A DNA stretch of 64,000 nucleotides from an uncultured Paracoccaceae bacterium (GCA_937883775.1 CAKZXZ010000177.1:29999-93998), one strand, 5' to 3'; positions 10,830-20,298 are shown, counted from the stretch's first letter. The notes: generated from the sequence alone by a model not told the origin. Program-made: numbers and translations.

Positions 10830-12488
10830 TCACGACGGATCACGCCAGCGATTCACAATCGGATAGCGCCGATCGAGCCAGAAGGCGCGATGCGACAGGC
10901 GCGCGCCGGGAGCAGACTGAAAGCGCTTGTATTCCGAAATGTAGATCAGATGCTCGATCTTTTTGACCGTCTCGCGTTCATATCCCGCGGCCACACAGTC
11001 GGCGACCGAGCGCTCGTCGTCCACGAGCATCTTTAGAATGCCGTCCAGCACTTCATAGGGCGGCAAGCTGTCCTCGTCCTTTTGATCCGGGCGCAATTCC
11101 GCCGAAGGGGGTTTATCGATCACACGCGGCGGGATCACTTCGCCAGCAGGCGCCATCATCCAAGGGCGGTGATTGGCGTTGCGCCAGCGGCAGATTTCGA
11201 AAACGCGGGTTTTGTACAGGTCCTTGATCGGGTTATAGCCCCCCGACATATCACCGTAGATTGTAGAATAGCCCACGGCCACTTCGGATTTGTTACCAGT
11301 CGTCAAAAGCATTTCGCCGAATTTGTTGGACAACGCCATCAAAAGCAGTCCCCGCAGGCGCGATTGAATGTTCTCCTCAGCAATGCCAGACGGCGTCCCC
11401 TCAAAGAACGGCGCCAAGGCATCTGTGACAGCCGCCCGCGGGCCAGAGATTGGCACCGTATCCAAGGGCGCACCAAGCGCTTTCGCGACGGCCTCTGCAT
11501 CATCCAGCGAACCTTGCGACGTGTATTCCGACGGCAGCATCACACAGCGCATATTGTCCGGGCCCAGCGCATCCGCTGCGATGGTGGCAACAATCGCACT
11601 GTCAATGCCACCCGAGAGCCCCAGCAGAACCTTCTTAAAGCCGGTCTTGCGCATGTAATCGCGCAGCGTCTCGACCATCACGCGGTAATCTTGCTCGTAA
11701 CGATCCGGATGCGGCGCGAACTCTTGTGACACGGCGCGCCAACCTGTGCTTGTCTCCTCAAAGTCGACCTGTGCAATTACCTCTTCGAAGACCGGCAGTT
11801 GCACAGCCATCTCGCCACCGGGGTTCAGGACGAATGATCCTCCGTCAAACATCTGATCGTCCTGACCACCCACCATATTAAGATAGATCAGCGGCAAGCC
11901 GGTTTCGACGACCCGGGCAACCATCAGGTTGAGCCGCGTCTCGAACTTGTTGCGATCATACGGCGACCCGTTCGGCACGGCGAGCAGTTGCGCACCGCTT
12001 TCGGCCATCGCCTCGCTGACATCTTCGTGCCACGCATCCTCGCAGATGGGCGAGCCGATGCGGATCGGGCCAACCGCATATGGCCCGGAAATATCGCCTT
12101 TTTCATAAAGGCGCACTTCGTCGAACACCGTCTCGTTTGGCAATTCATGCTTACACATCACGGCTTTCCGCGTGCCGCCGTCGTAGATGTAGTAGGCATT
12201 GTGCAGCGCGACGCCTTCGATGAAAGGCCCGCCGATCGCCAGCACAGGCCCGTCCGCGCATTCTGCGCCTAACGCATCAAGATGCGCCATCGCGTCCAGC
12301 GTGAAGGCAGGCTTCATCACCAGATCCTGAACCTGGTAGCCCGTAATGAACATCTCGGGCAGCATGACCATATCCGCATCAGCGGCTTTGCCAGCTTCCC
12401 AAGCGGCTTTGGCTTTCGCAGAATTACCTGCAAAATCCCCCACTGTCGGGTTCAGTTGGGCCAGCGTCATGCGGAATGTGGCGGGCAT
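10830..12488 (-). CDS. nadE: Glutamine-dependent NAD+ synthetase
   Basis: Makes NAD+ from deamido-NAD+, ATP and glutamine. The N-terminal half is a nitrilase-type glutaminase domain: glutamate in LPEMFITGYQ, lysine in MCKHELPN, cysteine in GSPICEDAWHE. The C-terminal half is the synthetase with the ATP-pyrophosphatase loop LGLSGGIDSA. The ORF track begins at 12668, but the first 60 residues have no family character and run across the MORN gene's start. ATG 12488 (MPATFRMTLAQLNPTVGDF) is preceded by AAAGGACG and gives 552 aa, the usual length. It is convergent with the MBL gene and divergent from the MORN gene. Confidence 0.95.
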   Translation of the reverse strand: MPATFRMTLAQLNPTVGDFAGNSAKAKAAWEAGKAADADMVMLPEMFITGYQVQDLVMKPAFTLDAMAHLDALGAECADGPVLAIGGPFIEGVALHNAYYIYDGGTRKAVMCKHELPNETVFDEVRLYEKGDISGPYAVGPIRIGSPICEDAWHEDVSEAMAESGAQLLAVPNGSPYDRNKFETRLNLMVARVVETGLPLIYLNMVGGQDDQMFDGGSFVLNPGGEMAVQLPVFEEVIAQVDFEETSTGWRAVSQEFAPHPDRYEQDYRVMVETLRDYMRKTGFKKVLLGLSGGIDSAIVATIAADALGPDNMRCVMLPSEYTSQGSLDDAEAVAKALGAPLDTVPISGPRAAVTDALAPFFEGTPSGIAEENIQSRLRGLLLMALSNKFGEMLLTTGNKSEVAVGYSTIYGDMSGGYNPIKDLYKTRVFEICRWRNANHRPWMMAPAGEVIPPRVIDKPPSAELRPDQKDEDSLPPYEVLDGILKMLVDDERSVADCVAAGYERETVKKIEHLIYISEYKRFQSAPGARLSHRAFWLDRRYPIVNRWRDPS

Positions 12489-12646
12489 CGGTGTCGTCCT
12501 TTGTGTGTCACGACGCGATTTAGCAGATTGCCGCGCAAGGGGAAGGCCCTGAGGCGTATTCGCCGCATTGAGCAGGGAAAGCCGTTGCGGGCGACCGGGG
12601 GCTCTACTACCCTCCCTTTCAAGAGGATTTCTGAGGACCAGCACCC

Positions 12647-14032
12647 ATGCGCCGCATTGCAATCGCAACTTTGACCAGCCTGGCTTTTACCCTTCCAGCC
12701 ATCGCACAGCAGGTAGAGACCAAGCAATACGAGGATGGCGGCGTTTATGTGGGTGCGTTCAAGAACGGCAAACAGCACGGGCAAGGCAGCTATACGCTGC
12801 CCAACGGCTATGTCTATGAAGGCGAATGGGTCGACGGCGAGATCAAAGGACAGGGTCAGGCGACCTACCCCAATGGCGCCGTTTATGTTGGCAGCTTTGC
12901 GCGCGGCAAACCCGAAGGGCTTGGCACGATCACCTATGTCGATGGCTCGACCTATGAAGGCGAATGGCTGGATGGGGAACGCACGGGCACCGGCGTCGCG
13001 ATCTACGCCAACGGCATGCGATACGAGGGCAATTTTCGGAACGCGTTGCACCATGGGATTGGCACGCTCAGCGGACCGAATGGCTATGTCTACGAAGGCA
13101 GTTGGGTTAATGGCGTCAAGGAAGGCCAGGGCACGATTACCTATCCCGATGGCGCGCGCTATGAAGGGATGATGGCCGCGGGCCAACGTGCAGGCGCTGG
13201 AACGCTGACGATGCCGGACGGGCTACGCTATGAAGGCGCGTGGAAAGCAGGTCAAATCGATGGCACGGGCGTTCTGACCCAGGCCAATGGCGATATCTAT
13301 GAAGGTGCATTCAAAGCAGGCAAACGCGAAGGTCAGGGCAAGGTCACCTATGCCAATGGTGACATCTATGAGGGCGCTTTTTTAGACGATCAGCGCCACG
13401 GTCAAGGCAGCTTTACCGGGACGGATGGCTATCTCTATCAGGGTGGCTGGCAAAACGGGATGATCCACGGCACGGGCGAGGTAACTTACCCCGATGGCTC
13501 TGTCTACACAGGCCAATTCGTCGAAGATTTGGCTGAAGGCCAAGGCAAGATCGTCTACCCGGACGGCAACACCTATGAAGGGTCTTGGCGTGCAGGTGTG
13601 ATCGAAGGTGAAGGCATCGCCACATACACCAACGGCCTAACCTATGAAGGCGGCTTCAAGAACGCCAAGAACCACGGCCAAGGCACGATGCGCTATCCAG
13701 ACGGCTACGTCTACGAAGGCAACTGGGTGGACGGCAAGCGTCAGGGCCCAGGCAAAGCGACCTATGCGGACGGCTCTATCTACGAGGGCAACTTCGAGGA
13801 CGGTCAGCGCCACGGAACCGGCAAGATCACCATGGCCAATGGGTTTGTCTACGAAGGCGAATGGCTTCAAGGTGAGATCAGCGGAAGCGGCGTCGCCACC
13901 TATGCCAGCGGCGATGTCTATGAGGGCATGTTCGTGCAAGGCAAGCGCCAAGGCACTGGCACCATGCGCTATGCCAGCGGCGAAGAACGCTCTGGCGAAT
14001 GGGAAAACGGCGCCTTGACCTCCAGCAACTGA
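12647..14032 (+). CDS. Secreted MORN-repeat protein
   Basis: A 461-aa protein made almost wholly of MORN repeats. A clear signal peptide (MRRIAIATLTSLAFTLPAIA, cleavage near AIA-QQ) directs it to the periplasm or beyond. After residue 29 come 19 tandem 23-residue units of the form [D/N]G..YEG.[W/F]..G...G.G; the last is degenerate (SGEERSG). No catalytic domain, anchor or C-terminal sorting motif is visible. In eukaryotes MORN arrays form long beta-ribbons that bind membranes or dimerise; in bacteria the role is mostly unknown. It stands alone, divergent from nadE. Start choice: ATG 12647 with GAGGAC upstream and a proper signal peptide. Confidence 0.93.
   Translation: MRRIAIATLTSLAFTLPAIAQQVETKQYEDGGVYVGAFKNGKQHGQGSYTLPNGYVYEGEWVDGEIKGQGQATYPNGAVYVGSFARGKPEGLGTITYVDGSTYEGEWLDGERTGTGVAIYANGMRYEGNFRNALHHGIGTLSGPNGYVYEGSWVNGVKEGQGTITYPDGARYEGMMAAGQRAGAGTLTMPDGLRYEGAWKAGQIDGTGVLTQANGDIYEGAFKAGKREGQGKVTYANGDIYEGAFLDDQRHGQGSFTGTDGYLYQGGWQNGMIHGTGEVTYPDGSVYTGQFVEDLAEGQGKIVYPDGNTYEGSWRAGVIEGEGIATYTNGLTYEGGFKNAKNHGQGTMRYPDGYVYEGNWVDGKRQGPGKATYADGSIYEGNFEDGQRHGTGKITMANGFVYEGEWLQGEISGSGVATYASGDVYEGMFVQGKRQGTGTMRYASGEERSGEWENGALTSSN
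12734..14008 (+). repeat. Tandem 69-bp coding repeats (MORN units)
   Basis: Nineteen in-frame 69-base units encode the MORN array. DNA identity between units is only partial (conserved around TATGAAGGC and GGC...GGC positions), so the array is old and diversified rather than a recent expansion; it still could recombine and vary in copy number between strains. Confidence 0.85.
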
Positions 14033-14095
14033 GATCTCTTTACCATTCTCTCGATCCCCGGCACAGTTGCTCCGACCACTGGGGAGTGAGGGCAT

Positions 14096-15543
14096 ATGAG
14101 CCGTATCTGGTTTGATACCGACAAGATCTGCACTGGCGGCGCGTGGCGCGCCCCCGACAGCGGAGAGTTTTTGCCAGTCAATGATCCGTCAACGGGCGAG
14201 ACCTTCGGCCAAATCGCGCGCGGCACAGCCCCCGATGTCGATGCCGCCGTCGCCTCTGCACGCGCCGCACTGCACGGTGATTGGGGCCGCATGACCGCGA
14301 CCCAGCGCGGACGTATCCTGACCAAGATCGGCCAGCTTGTGCTGGAACGCGCCGACGATCTGGCGTGGATAGAGGCGCGCGATGTCGGCAAGCCGCTGAC
14401 GCAGGCGCGCAATGATGTGATCGCTCTGGCCCGCTATATGGAGTTCTATGGCGGAGCTGCCGACAAGCTCCACGGCACCACGATCCCGTATCTGGATGGC
14501 TATACCGTCTACACCCTGCGCGAGCCTCATGGGGTGACGGGGCATATCGTGCCTTGGAACTACCCGATGCAGATCATCGGCCGCTCAGTCGGGGCAGCAC
14601 TTGCCATGGGCAACGCCTGCGTTCTCAAACCCGCGGAAGAGGCCAGCCTGACCGCGCTCGCCTTCACCCATCTTGCCTATGACGCGGGCCTTCCCGAAGG
14701 CGCGCTCAGCACCGTGCCGGGATTGGGGACAGAGGCAGGGGCGGCGCTGTCCAGCCATCCCGATATCGACCATGTCTCTTTCACAGGCTCCGTTCCCGTG
14801 GGTGCGCTTGTTCAACAAGCCGCTGGTCAGAACGTCGTGCCCGTCACGCTTGAGCTCGGTGGCAAATCCCCACAACTTGTCTTTGCCGATGCCGATCTGG
14901 ACGCGGCAACACCTTTCTCGTGAACGCCGCGATCCAGAACGCGGGCCAGACCTGTTCGGCCTCGTCGCGCATCCTCGTGCACCGTTCGAAACTGGATGAA
15001 GTCACGACCCGCATGGCGGAACACTACAACGCCCTCCAAGTCGGTCCTGCACTGGACGATCTGTATGTCGGCCCCCTCGTCTCGGCCCGCCAAAAGGACA
15101 TCGTCAACGGCTTTCTGGATAAAGGCAGCGACCTTGAGACTGCCGCACAAGGCCAGATCATCGCCGATGCTCCGACAGGCGGAAGCTACGTCGCACCGAC
15201 GCTTTTCACCAATGTTTCACCCGACCATACGCTCGCCAAAGACGAAATCTTCGGCCCTGTTCAGGTCATCATTCCCTTCGATGACGATGAGGATGCCATC
15301 GCGATAGCAAATGGCACCGATTACGGCCTTGTCGCCAGCCTTTGGACGACAGATGGTGCTCGGCAGATGCGGCTCGCAAAACAGATCAAGGCAGGGCAGG
15401 TTTTCATCAACAATTACGGCGCTGGCGGTGGGGTCGAACTGCCCTTTGGCGGCGTTGGCAAGTCTGGCCATGGCCGCGAAAAAGGGTTTGAGGCGCTTTA
15501 CGGCTTCTCGCAACTCAAAACCATCGCGGCGCATCACGGATAG
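14096..15543 (+). pseudogene. NAD(P)-dependent aldehyde dehydrogenase, broken by a frameshift
   Basis: Two adjacent ORFs (14096-14923 and 14920-15543) together make one aldehyde dehydrogenase. The first has the Rossmann part and the catalytic glutamate region TLELGGKSPQ. The second has the catalytic cysteine in QNAGQTCSASSR and the conserved C-terminus. The reading frame is lost at about 14911-14914: the DNA reads ACACCTTTCTCGTGA, whereas one extra base after ACC would restore TPFLVNAAIQ and give a normal 482-aa enzyme. Because both halves are well conserved and nothing else is damaged, it is either a very recent inactivation or a one-base sequencing/assembly error. A downstream SDR gene begins 9 bases after the stop. 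Confidence 0.88.
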
Positions 15544-15552
15544 GATCAAACG

Positions 15553-16293
15553 ATGAGACTTGAAGGAAAAACAGCGATCGTCACAGGGGCCGGCTCGGGT
15601 TTTGGCGCGGGGATCGCGCGCAAGTTCGCAACCGAAGGCGCGCGCGTCATGGTGGCGGATCTAAACACCGATGCCGCTCACGAAATCGCCAACAAGATCA
15701 AAGGCATTGCCTGCCATGTGGATGTCGCCGACGGCGCGTCCGTCGAGGCGATGACACATACCGCGCTGGATCAGATGGGACAGATCGATCTGCTGGTCAA
15801 CAATGCCGGGGTCACGCATCTGCCAGCCCCTTTGGAAGACATCACCGAGGCGGATTTTGATCGCGTGCTGGCGGTTAATGCGAAATCCGTCTTTCTGACG
15901 GCCCGCCATATCGTGCCGCTGATGAAAGCGCGCAAGACTGGTGCGATCCTGAACGTCGCCTCGACCGCTGGGGTGTCGCCACGGGCGCATCTGAATTGGT
16001 ACAATGCTTCAAAAGGCTGGATGATTACCGCTACAAAAACCATGGCGATCGAGCTTGCTCCATTCGGCGTCCGCGTTAATGCCCTGAACCCCGTCGCAGG
16101 CGAGACGCCGTTGCTGAAATCCTTCATGGGTGAAGATACTCCCGAACGCCGGGCGCAATTCCTGTCGACAATCCCGATCGGGCGCTTTTCCACCCCCGAA
16201 GACCTTGGGAATGCTGCTGCTTTTCTTTGCTCGGACGAGGCAAGCATGATTACAGGCGTCGCGATGGAAGTGGATGGCGGACGCTGTATCTGA
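15553..16293 (+). CDS. Short-chain dehydrogenase/reductase (SDR)
   Basis: A 246-aa classical SDR. The cofactor motif is TGAGSGFG, the NNAG motif is present, and the active site is S in NVASTAG with YNASK. Asp in VADLN after the second strand suggests NAD(H) rather than NADP(H) preference. It follows the aldehyde dehydrogenase by 9 bases, so the pair may oxidise an alcohol to an aldehyde to an acid, or act on a sugar or diol; this is inference. Its stop lies only 4 bases from the stop of the convergent photolyase gene. Confidence 0.9.
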   Translation: MRLEGKTAIVTGAGSGFGAGIARKFATEGARVMVADLNTDAAHEIANKIKGIACHVDVADGASVEAMTHTALDQMGQIDLLVNNAGVTHLPAPLEDITEADFDRVLAVNAKSVFLTARHIVPLMKARKTGAILNVASTAGVSPRAHLNWYNASKGWMITATKTMAIELAPFGVRVNALNPVAGETPLLKSFMGEDTPERRAQFLSTIPIGRFSTPEDLGNAAAFLCSDEASMITGVAMEVDGGRCI

Positions 16294-16297
16294 CGCG

Positions 16298-17827
16298 CTA
16301 GACAGTTTCCTTGCCTAACTTTTCAAGAAAATCATCCGCCTCTTTCAGCACCGTCTCTCGGCGATCCTCGTCCATCCGATCAAACACCCGATACATCTGC
16401 GCCATACGTGGATTATTCGAGAACCTGTCGCGGTGCCGGATCAGGAAATGCCAATAAAGCAGATTAAACGGGCATGCACCGTCACCGGTCTTTACGCTCA
16501 CTTTATAGTCGCAGCTTTTACAGTAGTCCGACATCTTGTTGATGTAGCTGCCGCTCGAGACGTAGGGCTTTGAGGCGATGATACCCCCATCGGCAAACTG
16601 GCTCATCCCGACCACATTGGGCGCCTCGACCCATTCATAGGCGTCCGCATACACCGCCAGATACCATTCATGCACCTCATGCGGGTCAATCCCGGCCAGC
16701 AAAGCAAAATTGCCGGTAACCATCAAACGCTGAATATGATGCGCATAGGCTTCTTCTTTTGTCTGTGCGACCGCTTTCGAGATGCAATTCATCTTTGTGT
16801 CAGCGCCCCAGTAGAAGTCCGGCAAACCGCGCTGATGGTTCAGCCCGTTACGGCGCGGATAGTCAGGCCCTTCCAGGAAATAAATCCCGCGCACATACTC
16901 ACGCCAACCGATGATCTGGCGAATAAACCCCTCGACCGCATTAATCGGTGCGCTGCCCGCGTCATAGGCTTTCGCAGCCGCCTCGCAAACCTTAAGAGGC
17001 GTCAGCAAACCCGCGTTCATGTAAAATGACACGAGACCATGATAAAGGAAGCGATTATCGTTCAGCATCGCGTCCTGAAAGTCCCCAAACTTGGGAAGCC
17101 CGTGTTCAATGAAGTGATCCAGCTGCGTCAGCGCTTGCGCGCGATCCGTGGCAAACCAAAAAGGGTGCAGATCTCCAAAGGAATTGCCAAAACGCGCCCC
17201 GACAAGATCAAGGACCTCATTGACCACATCATCCGGTTCGAACCGCAAAGGCCCCTCAAAAGTCACTTCGTCTGGTGCAGGCTTGCGGTTGTCGTGATCG
17301 AAATTCCACTTCTCGCCAACCGGCTTACCGTCGTCGGTCATCAGCAGCCCGGTTTTGCGCCGCATGTCACGGTAAAAATACTCCATTCGAAGCTGTTTGC
17401 GGCCCTCGGCCCAATCTTCGAACTCCTTGTGCGAGGCAATGAACCGATGATCCTGAAACTGATGCACCGGGAGCGGTAGATCCTCAAGAAGCGAAATCAG
17501 CCGCCATTCCCCCGGCTCTGTCGCGATGACTTCCTGCGCACCATGCGCGTCGGCATAGCGCAACAATTCGCCCCCAATCGAGCCGGAATTCTCAGCGTCA
17601 TCAAGCTTCGTATAGGCCACTGTCCAGCCATCATCCCTCAAAGCTGCTGCAAACTTGCGCATCGCAGCGAACAGAAACGCAATCTTCTTTGGATGATGAC
17701 GAACATAACTGGCTTCGTCAGCGACCTCGGCCATAACAACAATGTCGTTGGCTTTGTCGCCCTCTGTGAGTGCTGCAATATCGCGCGTCAGCTGGTCACC
17801 CAGCACAAGCAAAAGTCGTTTCACCAC
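16298..17827 (-). CDS. FeS-cluster photolyase/cryptochrome (PhrB/CryB type)
   Basis: A 509-aa member of the iron-sulfur bacterial cryptochrome/photolyase group, which repairs (6-4) photoproducts or acts as a blue-light sensor. The N-terminal domain (LLLVLGDQL) belongs to the deoxyribodipyrimidine photolyase-related family. The four cysteines expected to hold the [4Fe-4S] cluster are present at residues 348 (MNCIS), 436 and 439 (YCKSC) and 452 (GACPF), the spacing seen in PhrB. Its start codon overlaps the stop region of the upstream SDR by 7 bases, so the two are co-translated. Repair versus signalling cannot be separated from sequence alone. Confidence 0.93.
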   Translation of the reverse strand: MVKRLLLVLGDQLTRDIAALTEGDKANDIVVMAEVADEASYVRHHPKKIAFLFAAMRKFAAALRDDGWTVAYTKLDDAENSGSIGGELLRYADAHGAQEVIATEPGEWRLISLLEDLPLPVHQFQDHRFIASHKEFEDWAEGRKQLRMEYFYRDMRRKTGLLMTDDGKPVGEKWNFDHDNRKPAPDEVTFEGPLRFEPDDVVNEVLDLVGARFGNSFGDLHPFWFATDRAQALTQLDHFIEHGLPKFGDFQDAMLNDNRFLYHGLVSFYMNAGLLTPLKVCEAAAKAYDAGSAPINAVEGFIRQIIGWREYVRGIYFLEGPDYPRRNGLNHQRGLPDFYWGADTKMNCISKAVAQTKEEAYAHHIQRLMVTGNFALLAGIDPHEVHEWYLAVYADAYEWVEAPNVVGMSQFADGGIIASKPYVSSGSYINKMSDYCKSCDYKVSVKTGDGACPFNLLYWHFLIRHRDRFSNNPRMAQMYRVFDRMDEDRRETVLKEADDFLEKLGKETV

Positions 17828-18486
17828 GGCACCTCTTTACCCGCCCAATCAAAAAAGCCGCCTGTTTGCTCAACCCGCAAGTCACCAATCACAGTCAGCA
17901 GATTTTCAGCAGCCTCGGCGGCCGGAACCGTCTTGTGACGACCTGCATATTTTTCGGTAAAGCGGGTCGCGACCGTTCCAGGATGCAGCGCGACCAGAAT
18001 GGCCTCTTTGTGCGAACGCCCAATCTCAATCGCAGTGGAATGCACGATCTGGTTCACCGCGGCTTTTGCCGTCCGGTACGAATACCAGCCGCCCAAGCCA
18101 TTATCCCCGATAGACCCGACACGCGCAGACAGAACGGCAATGACAGCGCGCCTATCCTTCGGGACCAACCTAAGCGCATGTTTCAGAACCATCGCAGGGC
18201 CAAGCGTGTTCAGCTTGAACTGCGCCAGCAATGCTTCGGGGGCCAAAGCTTTGATGCTCTTTTCTGGCACATGCCCGTCAATTTCCAAGGCGCCCGTTGC
18301 GACAAAAATCAAGTCAAAAGAGCCGTGAAGCGCTCCAAGGGCAGCCGCAACCGACGCCTCCGAGGTCACGTCCAGACCGTCTTGCGACCGTGACAAGCCG
18401 ACCACGGCGACGCCCCGGGCCTCTAGGGCGGCTTTGACAGCGTTGCCGATCCCGCCGCTGTCTCCGATTATCAATGCGCGTTCCAT
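17821..18486 (-). CDS. SDR-family protein (C-factor-like)
   Basis: A 221-aa short-chain dehydrogenase-like protein with nucleotide motif GDSGGIG and YxxxK active site (YRTAK). The ORF track starts at 18594, but that extension lies antisense to the leuA leader peptide and is not SDR-like; the MERALIIGDSGGIGN start at 18486 fits the fold. The Shine-Dalgarno at 18486 is weak, so the start is likely rather than certain. It overlaps the photolyase gene by 7 bases. Similar SDRs often sit next to photolyase genes in related bacteria; the substrate is unknown. Confidence 0.85.
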   Translation of the reverse strand: MERALIIGDSGGIGNAVKAALEARGVAVVGLSRSQDGLDVTSEASVAAALGALHGSFDLIFVATGALEIDGHVPEKSIKALAPEALLAQFKLNTLGPAMVLKHALRLVPKDRRAVIAVLSARVGSIGDNGLGGWYSYRTAKAAVNQIVHSTAIEIGRSHKEAILVALHPGTVATRFTEKYAGRHKTVPAAEAAENLLTVIGDLRVEQTGGFFDWAGKEVPW

Positions 18487-18573
18487 GGCGGTGTCACATA
18501 AGAGGCCGCCCCACTCCGTCAAATCGACAAAGCACTTTTCATTCATCAATGCTGCGGTATAACAGGACCCATG

Positions 18574-18651
18574 ATGACAATTGGCCATACCCAAGTCGCC
18601 CCCAGCTTTTCGCTGCGCGCTGGCCTATTGCTTCTCCTTAGCCGCCTCTGA
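18574..18651 (+). CDS. leuL: leu leader peptide (attenuator)
   Basis: A 25-codon ORF missed by the ORF track, ending 75 bases before leuA. Its C-terminal part is GLLLLLSRL: five consecutive leucine codons (CTA TTG CTT CTC CTT) followed two codons later by another. Ribosome site AGGA lies 6-7 bases before ATG 18574; an in-frame ATG at 18571 is the alternative. Leucine starvation should stall ribosomes on this run and change folding of the RNA after it, raising leuA expression. This is the classical logic of branched-chain amino acid operons. Confidence 0.82.
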   Translation: MTIGHTQVAPSFSLRAGLLLLLSRL

Positions 18652-18694
18652 GCGTGCCTGTTGGCGCGACCGCTCAGGGGAGATTTCGCGCCAA
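18645..18694 (+). promoter_or_regulatory. Mutually exclusive RNA stems of the leuA attenuator
   Basis: Two interlocking stems follow the Leu run. Stem A pairs 18645-18654 (CCTCTGAGCG) with 18671-18680 (CGCTCAGGGG), with one mismatch, and includes the leader stop codon. Stem B pairs 18661-18669 (TTGGCGCGA) perfectly with 18686-18694 (TCGCGCCAA). Each stem's arm lies in the other's loop, so they compete. No T-run follows stem B, so control may be on Rho-dependent termination or translation rather than an intrinsic terminator. Confidence 0.6.
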
Positions 18695-18726
18695 ATGCTA
18701 AGGAAACAAAACATAAGAGATATGAT

Positions 18727-20298
18727 ATGACGAATTCGATCAAACAGGATCGCGTGCTGATCTTTGACACCACACTGCGTGACGGCGAACAAAGTCCTGG
18801 CGCCACCATGAGCCATGCCGAAAAGCTCGAGATTGCCGCACTTCTTGATGAGATGGGCGTCGATATTATCGAGGCAGGCTTCCCAATCGCCTCGGAAGGC
18901 GATTTCAACGCCGTGAAAGAAATTGCCGAGCGGTCGGTAAATTCGGTGATCTGTGGCCTCGCCCGCGCGAATGTCAAAGATATCGACCGATGCTGGGCAG
19001 CGGTCAAACACGCGCCCAAGCCGCGCATCCATACCTTTATCGGCACTTCACCCCTGCACCGCGATATCACCGCGCTTGACCCGGACCAGATGGCCGAGCG
19101 GATCCACGAAACAGTCACGCACGCCCGCAACCTGTGCGACAACGTGCAATGGTCCCCGATGGACGCAACACGCACCGAAACCGATTATCTCTATCGGGTC
19201 GTGGAAATTGCGATCAAAGCCGGTGCGACCACGATCAACATCCCCGATACAGTCGGCTATACCGCACCTCGCGAAAGTGCGCAGATCATCGAAGACCTGA
19301 TCGTGAACGTGCCGGGCGCAGATACAATCACCTTTGCCACCCACTGTCACAACGACCTCGGCATGGCGACCGCCAACGCACTGGCTGCTGTCGATGCAGG
19401 AGCGCGCCAGATCGAGTGTACGATCAATGGTCTGGGCGAGCGCGCTGGCAACACGGCACTCGAAGAAGTCGTCATGGCCTTGCGCGTGCGCAACGACATC
19501 ATGCCGTTCCAAACCGGTATCGACACCACCAAGATCATGAATATCTCGCGCCGTGTGGCGACCGTTTCTGGCTTCCCGGTGCAGTTCAACAAAGCCATCG
19601 TAGGCAAGAACGCCTTTCTGCATGAAAGTGGCATCCATCAGGACGGTGTTCTGAAAAACGCAGAAACCTTCGAGATCATGAAGCCTGAGGATATTGGCCT
19701 TAACGATACTAACCTCGTCATGGGTAAACACTCGGGACGCGCGGCACTGCGGTCAAAGCTCAATGACCTCGGGTTTGATCTGGCCGACAATCAGCTCAAC
19801 GACGTGTTCGTACGTTTCAAGGAACTGGCTGATCGTAAAAAGGAAATCTACGACGACGATCTGGTTGCCCTGATGTCAGATGCCCGCCCCGAGGACGAGC
19901 GCCTGAAGGTTAAGTTCCTGCGCGTGATCTGCGGTACTGAAGCTCCGCAATCGGCCGACCTGACGATGCTCATTGACGGCAAAGAGCAACAGGTAACCGC
20001 GCAAGGCGACGGGCCGGTCGATGCGACTTTCAATGCGGTCAAAGCTCTTTTCGCGCATGAAGCGCGCCTGCAGCTTTACCAGGTGCATGCCGTGACTGAA
20101 GGAACTGATGCGCAAGCAACGGTCAGCGTCCGAATGGAGGAAAACGGGATCATCGTCACCGGCCAATCCGCCGATACCGACACCGTTGTCGCCTCTGCCA
20201 AGGCCTATGTCAGCGCGCTTAATCGGCTGCTGATGCGCCGCGAACAGGCAGGACCGGATGGTGACAAGCGCGTTGTGACCTACAAAGACGTGTCCTGA
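18727..20298 (+). CDS. leuA: 2-isopropylmalate synthase
   Basis: First committed enzyme of leucine synthesis: acetyl-CoA plus 2-oxoisovalerate to 2-isopropylmalate. Seen: the catalytic N-terminal motif FDTTLRDGEQSPGATM, the metal-binding HCHNDLGMATAN, the GLGERAGN loop, and a C-terminal regulatory LeuA-dimer domain (about residues 390-510) that gives leucine feedback inhibition. The ORF track begins at 18661; ATG 18727 gives 523 aa and the normal start, with AAGGAAAC and AAGAGA purine stretches upstream. A Leu-rich leader peptide lies ahead, and a strong terminator follows. Confidence 0.96.
   Translation: MTNSIKQDRVLIFDTTLRDGEQSPGATMSHAEKLEIAALLDEMGVDIIEAGFPIASEGDFNAVKEIAERSVNSVICGLARANVKDIDRCWAAVKHAPKPRIHTFIGTSPLHRDITALDPDQMAERIHETVTHARNLCDNVQWSPMDATRTETDYLYRVVEIAIKAGATTINIPDTVGYTAPRESAQIIEDLIVNVPGADTITFATHCHNDLGMATANALAAVDAGARQIECTINGLGERAGNTALEEVVMALRVRNDIMPFQTGIDTTKIMNISRRVATVSGFPVQFNKAIVGKNAFLHESGIHQDGVLKNAETFEIMKPEDIGLNDTNLVMGKHSGRAALRSKLNDLGFDLADNQLNDVFVRFKELADRKKEIYDDDLVALMSDARPEDERLKVKFLRVICGTEAPQSADLTMLIDGKEQQVTAQGDGPVDATFNAVKALFAHEARLQLYQVHAVTEGTDAQATVSVRMEENGIIVTGQSADTDTVVASAKAYVSALNRLLMRREQAGPDGDKRVVTYKDVS

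Noticed and set aside
12734-14008. Possible CRISPR-like or satellite repeat
   Set aside because: The 69-base periodicity is in frame and encodes MORN units with diversified DNA; there are no spacers or cas genes.
18487-18594. N-terminal extension of the SDR gene in the ORF track
   Set aside because: It is antisense to the leuA leader peptide and has no SDR fold features; the start at 18486 is preferred.
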